Source: Paragonimus westermani (Eukaryota; Platyhelminthes; Trematoda; Plagiorchiida; Troglotrematidae). Taken from it: 64,000 nucleotides of DNA. The stretch lies in assembly GCA_008508345.1 (NCBI GenBank), contig QNGE01001679.1, positions 1 through 64,000 on the forward strand, read 5' to 3'. Below the pieces are notes generated by a model that was given only the letters and a program-made list of their open reading frames with translations, did not search any database and was not told the DNA's origin. Each line of letters opens with the position of its first letter. The stretch's first letter is position 1. Shown here one piece after another: positions 57,401 to 64,000 of this stretch. A program made the position numbers and the translations under genes.

Positions 57401-59587
57401 ACAGTTTCATGCGTTACGATGTAGACAATTACTTCACTCTCAGCCTGTGGGTAGTAACACACGTCTACTGCTGTTGGGTGCGGACCAAGGGGCCTATTTT
57501 TAGCTTCAACGTGCGTGTTGCCACATGTTTGCTGCTGTTTGCTTCCGTCTACTAATCAATGACAGTCGGTTTGAGCAACTGTAACGCTTGCTGGTTGTTG
57601 GCCTTGAGATAAAGTGGCGTATTGTGCGGCTTTCTGCTTAGTGTGCGACAACAATTTTGTGCACATCTGAGTATCTAATCTCTTTAATAATGGTTGGTTG
57701 ATGTAATGACCTTTTTTGATGCTCACATTAAATGGTTTAGAATATTCATGCGTTTTACTCGAACTCCTGCTTGTGTAGTGAAGGAAGGATCTCGGGCGGT
57801 CATTTGTATCATGAAATCAGTATTGAAGACAGGCTGAATTGCTATTGATACTTAACATTGTGGCGTGAAAGACGTCTGATTTTGTGATTGGTATGAGTAA
57901 GAAGTATGACCGATAGGAATGAAAGTCGTCTAACTGTTAGTTTTCACTTCGTATTTAAGTACTCTGAACTGATGATCCATTTAACGCATCCTTTGTATTG
58001 TTCGCAACGTCGTGGTTTAAGCAGCTGTTGAACTGACTAGGTTTCCACAAGCGGGAACACGAGACAGTCGTTCCAATAGGTCTCAGTTTGTCTCTTGACC
58101 ACACCCTGATGACGAAGATAACTGGCATGATCCTTGATATGCTAATCCTGTTGTTTGGGCTTCTTCGTTTTGAAGATTTTCTCTTGAGTTTCAGCTCGCT
58201 GGTACACCTTCACCTTGAGTTACATGTCCTAGGTTATCAGTGATTCTTTGTGAAAGACATTCATTTAATTGATAGTGTGGTTCAGATTGGAAAAGCATGT
58301 TTTGTTGCACCTTTCACTTTCTTACTCGGAAGACTTTATTTTCACCCACAGGATGCTACACCAACCATCGTATCTTCTGAGACTTTTACACTCAGTGCGA
58401 GTCTTTGTCTCCTGGGTTGCTTTGTAAAGATAGATATCGGATGATTCGCCTGTAGTGCGAACTACGTTTCTTCAATGTTACTGTTCGCCCCATCTGTAAT
58501 GCCCTGTGTGAATCATTAGTGATTGCGCCATCGGTAGACTACTTTAATGGAAGACATGATGCGTACATTCTTGTTGCTGCCTCAAAACTGCAATGTGTTT
58601 GGCCATCGGACCGGACTTAAAGAGGCGCAGAACCTTCAGTGCAAATACTAGCAGTTTGTGTACCACATGTGACTTGATTTGACACAGGACTGTTGCTAGC
58701 CAATTTCGACTTTTCACTCGAATCAATCGTTCACGGGTTCGTTTACTGATATGCCTGTTTTCATTTCCAGCCATTCACACAGACACTATTTGAAATGCGT
58801 TTGCTTCATGCTTGATCGCTATGCTCAAGTCACTTCTCTTTTTGTCTTCTAATTAACAGTCTTATTTTGATTCGTGCTCATAGGTTTCTTTCCATTTCTC
58901 GATCGAAAGTCTGCTTGGTTTTTGTTCTTTCTTTCCTCACTCTGTGCTCTGGTACTACCGTTTGACACAGAGTCAAGTGTACATATGCATCGCGATCTTC
59001 CTCCAACCTGTGGACGTCCAGTGATTTCAGCGGCGTTCGGCAAACAATGAATGTTGACGATTGTGTACATTTTGTTCTCATATTCACTTGTGTTCCATGA
59101 TGCGTAAAAATCTCAATTCGTTATGGGAAAGAGTCAGCTCGTTTTCGGTAAGGCGTCAGTCTAATCGCTACATAACATAAAGTGAGATCGTATGTTCGCG
59201 CCAATGCATGGCGAGGAGAATCGCTGTATCAAATCTACACCCAAGTGGTTTTTGTGCTGGGTGCATGGTAACAAGTCAGCATTATGTTGTCATTAGCCTA
59301 CTGATGAGTCATTATTGAGTTTGCGTTTAGAAAGTCAGCTAGTCTGTGCAGTTGATCACGTCCGACTAATATTCTCAGTTGTGTTTCACATATTAGTCGA
59401 TCTTCGTGCGCTTTAACTGTGTGCACTGCTCCTGCTGACACTTGTTTCCAAGATCGTCGTCTGATAGTACCCCAGAACTCCGTCACTGTTTCCCATTGTT
59501 GCGAAATCCACACTTCATTACTTTATATGAAAGCTGGGACCTAGCACGTCTTGTTGAATGTTTATCATTTTTGCGGTTTTTTTTCAG
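54423..59587. other. Intergenic region and/or 5' introns of the LARP7 gene
   Basis: The first bases after 54,422 should be the 3' untranslated region of the RRM gene; no AATAAA is seen immediately after the stop. The start exon of the La-related gene must lie in this stretch or use a spliced leader. Candidates such as 56,536-56,781 (plus, 81 residues) have no N-terminal LARP7 features that I can confirm. 58,600-58,770 carries a repeat described separately. Confidence 0.35.
58600..58775 (-). repeat. Dispersed repeat also present at 60,600-60,765
   Basis: The plus-strand motif TTTTCACTCGAATCAATCGT, followed by TCACGGGTTC, recurs as TTTTCACTTGAGTCAATCGT, followed by TCGCGGGTTC, at about 60,676-60,705. 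Minus translations share RTRERL and SHV blocks. The second copy lies directly upstream of an RTE relic, so the repeat could be part of an RTE or of an associated element. Not further identified. Confidence 0.5.
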
Positions 59588-62500
59588 GCGTCGCCAGAGG
59601 AAGCAGGCGATGACATCCATGTGAAACCACTAACTACTACTGACTCCTCTATCCGTAAACGCGTGATGCGCCAAGTTGAATTTTATCTAAGTGCCGGCAA
59701 TCTTTGCCGTGACAGATTTTTCAGTAGAGAAATGGAGAAACGGTCGGATGGTGGTATTCCTATTGAGTTACTTCTTCAATGTCGTCGGCTGCAAATCATG
59801 CAAGTAACTAAAGATATGTTGATTCGTGCTGTGAAGAAGTCGAGCTTGATAAAACTGTCCGAAGATGGTAAGTCTTAGCTCTGTTTTCATCTTATCATGT
59901 TCGAATTTACTTTCGAAAGATTGGTCAGTCTTTGCGTGCATATCTAGCTAATATTTTTGACATCATCAGTTTGCATCATGTTCTGCTTATCCGGCCGGGT
60001 TTGTTGTGAAAGGGAGAAGCTCACTCCCACCACAATCCCATTTGCTGTCAGTCAATCCAAGTTGGAGGTGTGCTATTCACATCCCCATTTCAGTTTTTAG
60101 CATCGTGAGTACTGAGTAACAGCTGATTGAAATGGAAGTTAACACAGAATTTTGAATTTGCTTGTCTACTAACAGAACAATAATAAAGGTCGCATCAGTT
60201 TACGCTCGGTGAGCTCCAGATAAAGGGGTTCATTTTCAACTAACATTCTGCCGGGTATATATATTTATACACAGTGAACGTCATCCACAGTTAATCGCAG
60301 CTGTCGCATTCCTATGGACTTTCCGGTTCACCTCCTTCGCAAACCCCATAGGAAATCTGTGGGAATGTGACAGCTGTGATTGTTTGTGGGTGATGTTTAA
60401 TTTACGTGAAAACTAAAATCTCCTACTACTCATGTTTATACGTTTAACATGTCGTGGCAAGCGGACCAGGTGTGGAGTAACTGAGGGGTTGTACGTCTGT
60501 ATGTGAGCTTACGAGATTTCGTATGTGGACCTTGTCACAGAATTGAATTCGCTTAAATAAATCACATTCTCATACCCTTGTTCCGACCACTGTAAGTGCT
60601 CCCGTCGAAGACTAACAGTTTTGAGCCACATGTGACCGAGTACGGTATCTGACGGTTACTGGCCTACTTCGAGTTTTCACTTGAGTCAATCGTTCGCGGG
60701 TTCTTTGGCTGCTTTGCTTACATTTTAATTTTAGCCAACCACGTGGCACTTTATAGTATGAAGTTTCGTGCGATTCTGTGTTACTTATCAACAAGAACAA
60801 AGAGAACATTCGTTGTCTTTACCAAAATGAGTCGTCTGTGCGGTGACAAAGACGTCCGGGTACTAACGAAAAGAAGATTGAATAACGCTTATGTGCTATT
60901 TATCTCTCTCTGTGGCTCAAAAACCTAACCTGTTTGTACTGGACACCAACAAAACAGCTGTGCTGTGCCTGACTATCGTTGCCTACGCCATTCAGCGCGC
61001 ACTAGTTGAGATGATCGCGTAGACAACGTGGCCGTCATCGACGCTCATTTCAAAAAATTGGGAGTACTCGTGCAATCGAACGAGTCATCGGCTTACACAC
61101 TGCAATGACTCGGTCACATGATCCATGCCCCTTCAGTTTCGAACATTGTTTTGTCGTAACCGCAAACAGTAAGTTAATACACAAGGTGATCAGACAGCGA
61201 CTTGATAGCTGAATATGAAGACCCTGACCATTCTGTTAAGTTAGCTGAATAGTTGTATCCCCGATTGTGGATACCGCAATAACTCAACCCGTCCGTTGGG
61301 AACGCTATTTAAAATGGCAGCTTGCTGTAATCAATGACGTTTGCGTCTACGACATTTGTGGTTTTTGCGTTCAACTCTATCTTGCCAAGTTTTTGCCTCC
61401 ACTTCTCTTTTAAAATGTTTACCGCCACTGATGCGGTGAACGGCTACTAAAAAATAAGGTATTTTAGTTAGGCTCATGGCTCTCATGAACGACCGAGTGC
61501 CGTTCTAAGCAACTTATAACGGGTTAGTAAAGGAAATGAACGTTAGACTTTTAGCTCACGGTAGCTTACTTTTCGCTTCAGTATAGGAAATTGTTGGTAT
61601 CCAAATCTCATGCTGACCGTTATGTTGCACGACCTCAAGAACCATCGGTGTAACATCTAACTTGGTTTATTTAATGTAATGGTTCTAATTATCCCCGTTG
61701 TACACTGTTCTGTCGACCGGTTTATATCTTCCAGGTGAAGCGGTCGTTCGTACGTGTCCTTTGCCCGAATTGTCTGTTCCACGTGAAAAACGCACTGTTC
61801 TAGTTTGTGGAATTCCTCGTTGGTTCAAGGAACCCGGACCGAAGGAAGATGCCGTTTTGGTAGATTCAGAAATGCAGACTACATCGGAATCATCTGTATG
61901 CAAACATGAAAACTCAAGTTGGGAAATGATGGACTGGCTTCGTGAGATCTTTTCAGAATTCGGGGAGGTCTTATACATCAATTTACCTCAGTGAGTGTGT
62001 ATTATTTACCTCCCAATCAATCGATAATATAAGCATTAAGGAAACCTTTGGTTCAAACTGCGTTATTTAACATTGATTTGATTTAATGAGCTTCACTTCA
62101 TTTATACTGTTGTGAATCATATGCGGGCGAGTTTCGATCACGTTTTTATTACTAACACTCACCAAATGGTGGCCAGGCCAGAATCTTGATATGAGGTGGA
62201 TAGTTTAAGTGTGGAGTTCAAAGGACGTACACATATAAATGGCCAGTTCTTCAATAACCTTCGCTTCAAATAATCAAGTACTCTCAGATGTACCCCATCG
62301 TAGCAATCCGGAACATTCAATAACTCTTAAGTTTCGTAGCGAAAGCCGTTGTTTCACATCCTGGCCTCTTCGGAAATGCAATTCTCTTTCTTCTCTTGCT
62401 TAGGAAGCAGATGGTTAATCGTTGAACAGGTACACCTGATCCCTCATTTACTTCACTCAGTGTAGAGTTCAGTGCATGTGTAATTAGTTTTATAAATGAC

Positions 62501-63300
62501 ATTTGATTCAGCCAACGTTTTCATTCCTCCTGCACTACCTAACACCGATGTTCCATACAATTATTAGTTATCCAGTGATTCAGTGTTTGATCTGCTGGAG
62601 GAAACCGAACGGACGGTCTGTTTTTTAATCCTATTCTGAAAAAGGCTCTGTTTTTATCGCCCTGTTAGATATTCGCACTTTCCAATCGCCCTCGTTTTTT
62701 TCACCTGAACAGTGTCGATCGGACTTTTAGCGGGAACTGGCGTTCTGTCTTAATGTCCACAATGCACGTTTTATTGAGGTTTGTTATACTCACTTAACTC
62801 AAGAGGAGATCGCATATAACTACTGTGATGAGCGACTACCGGTTGGACATTTCACTCTTCATTTTAGTTAACCATTGACATTAATTTTCTCCGTTTACCC
62901 ACTAGTTACCATTCCTCTGGCGTTTTCCGTGGTTTTGCGTTCGTCGAATTCTCCAATTCGAAAAATGCTAAAACAGCTTCGAAGGCTATGCGTCCACAAC
63001 CAGAGCATGAAGTATGGTTTGTTCCACCGATTTCCCAAGGTGAGTTTCTCTATTTTTTTGTTACTCAAAGTACTATTTCGGTAGTCTTCGTGCGAAACTC
63101 CGTGTATTTTACTGTTAATTGTAGACGTTCTCTAGAACAAGCTCGTGTTTTGCCCACGGTCAATGATGGTGTTATGTATCTTTGGTCATGGTTCCTTTTT
63201 GTAATGCTTTTGTGTTAATCGTATGAAATCTGCATCCGTTTGCAGTTCCAGTTAATGAACTTAAGAAGAGTATACTATTAACAATACCAGATCTTCTGCC
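59588..63300 (+). CDS. LARP7: La-related protein 7 homologue (internal exons; ends unresolved)
   Basis: LARP7 binds the 3' end of 7SK snRNA in the nucleus and stabilises the P-TEFb-inhibiting snRNP. Visible exons are 59,588-59,867, 61,735-61,990, 62,906-63,039 and a further one starting at 63,246. All have GT-AG boundaries and phases agree (1, 2, 1). Exon 1 encodes a La motif: RQVEFYLSAGNLCRDRFF, with the conserved Q/F/Y/N/L/D/F, then GGIPIELLLQC. Exon 2 starts the RRM: VLVCGIPRWFKE, then WLREIFSEFGEVLYINLP. Exon 3 gives RNP1 as FRGFAFVEF after YHSSGV, followed by PEHEVWFVPP. La motif plus RRM1 with the IPHYxSxGxxxGFAFVEF pattern is characteristic of LARP7 rather than La or LARP1/4/6. The start exon was not found. 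Exon 4 reads VPVNELKKSILLTIPDLLP, then runs into RTE sequence. Confidence 0.82.
60600..60765 (-). repeat. Second copy of the 58.6 kb dispersed repeat
   Basis: Shares AGCCACATGTGAC (ACCACATGTGAC in the other copy), the TTTTCACTYGARTCAATCGT block and a final AGCCA. It is inside the first LARP7 intron. The two copies differ at many positions, so they are old. Confidence 0.5.
60790..61480 (+). mobile_element. RTE LINE relic inside a LARP7 intron
   Basis: The plus strand reads VPDYRCLRHSARTS-stop-DDRVDNVAV (60,968-61,045) and LGHMIHAPSVS (61,110-61,145), decayed equivalents of VFDHRCLRxIARxxWxxRVSN and LGHVLRM in the better RTE copies. It lies in the gene's sense orientation but contains stops in all frames, so exonisation is unlikely. 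Confidence 0.6.
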
Positions 63301-64000
63301 CTACTTCTCGGGAGACGATCACGCTTGATTCGCTACGCCGGCATCAAGGACAAGTCTTACTCGGACGTGGCCACTTTCCTTCGGTCGACACATGGTTCTG
63401 ATATAGTCGTTCTGATCGGAGATATGAATGCCCAAGTCGGCCGCCTTGGTGAACCCGAGTAATTGGCAGGCTTCGGATAGCGTCACATCGATCAGATAAT
63501 GGCGGGCGATTGTTGCAGCTGATTATGAGCTATCTTGAGCCAGCACTAGTTTTACACACCGTGCAAGTCAACGCTGTACTTGGAACTCGCCTTCTCCGAA
63601 TGAGACCTGGTCTCAGGTAAACCACATAACCGTTAGTTACAAGTGGCGTGGTTCACTTCAGGTCTGTCGTTCTTATTGGAGCACGTACTTGGGTTCAGAT
63701 CATGCGTTGGTACGTTGTCGTTCCGTTCTTACTCTTGCTGGACAACGACCCCACCGACAGAACTGACTAGCTGTTGAGAAACTGGCTTCATCATAGGCAA
63801 AGTATAAGTACCAAACCAACTTAGAAAGCTGCCGTAGTAGTTTTCACTCCAAAGATCATACTAGCTGCTGGACCGAGAACTCACAGGCCATGCGGGAAAC
63901 GGGTACTGTAATATGTGACACGGGGTACGTTGGTTGAACAGATATTGGATCTCGGAGAAATCTCTGGAATTGTTGGAAGGCAGACGGAACATACCTCCTG
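63300..64000 (+). mobile_element. RTE LINE endonuclease, running off the window
   Basis: From about 63,320 the plus strand reads IKDKSYSDVATFLRSTHGSD then IVVLIGDMNAQVGRLGEPE, the GDFNA catalytic block of the RTE apurinic-like endonuclease. After frame breaks come RASQRCTWNSP (63,560-63,595), YKWRGSLQVCRSYWSTYLGS and DHALVRCR (63,640-63,720), the SDHxLV end of the domain. Stops follow. The RT would lie beyond 64,000. It begins within or immediately after the fourth visible LARP7 exon. Confidence 0.8.

Noticed and set aside
59300..59330. Additional hammerhead at ACTGATGAGTCATT
   Set aside because: CTGATGA present but no stem II closure, no GAAA and no matching stem I.
1..64000. CRISPR arrays, bacterial operons, phage or toxin genes
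   Set aside because: No regularly spaced repeats, no Shine-Dalgarno-led gene clusters; introns, SINE/LINE content and SR/La proteins show a eukaryotic chromosome.

Overview
The window looks like genomic DNA from a digenean trematode (flatworm fluke). I infer this from the mix of degraded retroelements: RTE and CR1 LINEs, Penelope-like elements with GIY-YIG domains, Ty3/gypsy fragments, and a tRNA-headed repeat carrying hammerhead ribozymes of the type known from schistosomes. Moderate GC and spliced genes with short exons fit as well. The species cannot be named from sequence alone. Nothing bacterial or viral stands out; almost every long open frame in the first 45 kb is a broken transposable element.

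Layout. 1-6.2 kb: three copies of one Mutator-like (MULE/SWIM) transposase family, one in minus and two in plus orientation. 8.3-12.2 kb: a CR1-type LINE split by a minus-strand Penelope-like element. 13.15-14.03 kb: three copies of a tRNA-related repeat, each with a hammerhead ribozyme; two ribozymes look intact, and the inverted one carries a core mutation. 16.1-17.5 kb: a fourth MULE copy. 17.5-19.9 kb: a minus-strand Ty3/gypsy gag-protease-RT relic. 24.7-26.3 kb: a Penelope-like element headed by an inverted copy of its own C-terminal end. 26.5-31.4 kb: a nest of RTE fragments, several ending in (GAT)n. 33-45 kb: scattered RTE, gypsy and other LINE debris.

From about 49.9 kb the character changes to host genes on the plus strand. 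49,934-54,422 is an RRM protein with an arginine/serine-rich tail, modelled in five in-frame exons. Its first visible intron has the hallmarks of an AT-AC U12-type intron, and removing it rebuilds the RNP1 motif. 59,588-63,300 is a La-related protein 7 (LARP7) homologue with La motif and RRM exons. An RTE relic lies in one of its introns and another RTE abuts its last visible exon. Both genes act in RNA metabolism. They sit head to tail, but the sequence does not show whether they are co-transcribed.

The most interesting items are the hammerhead repeats, the predicted AT-AC intron, the inverted-repeat architecture of the Penelope-like element, and two probable assembly joins at single Ns (19,605 and 21,744).
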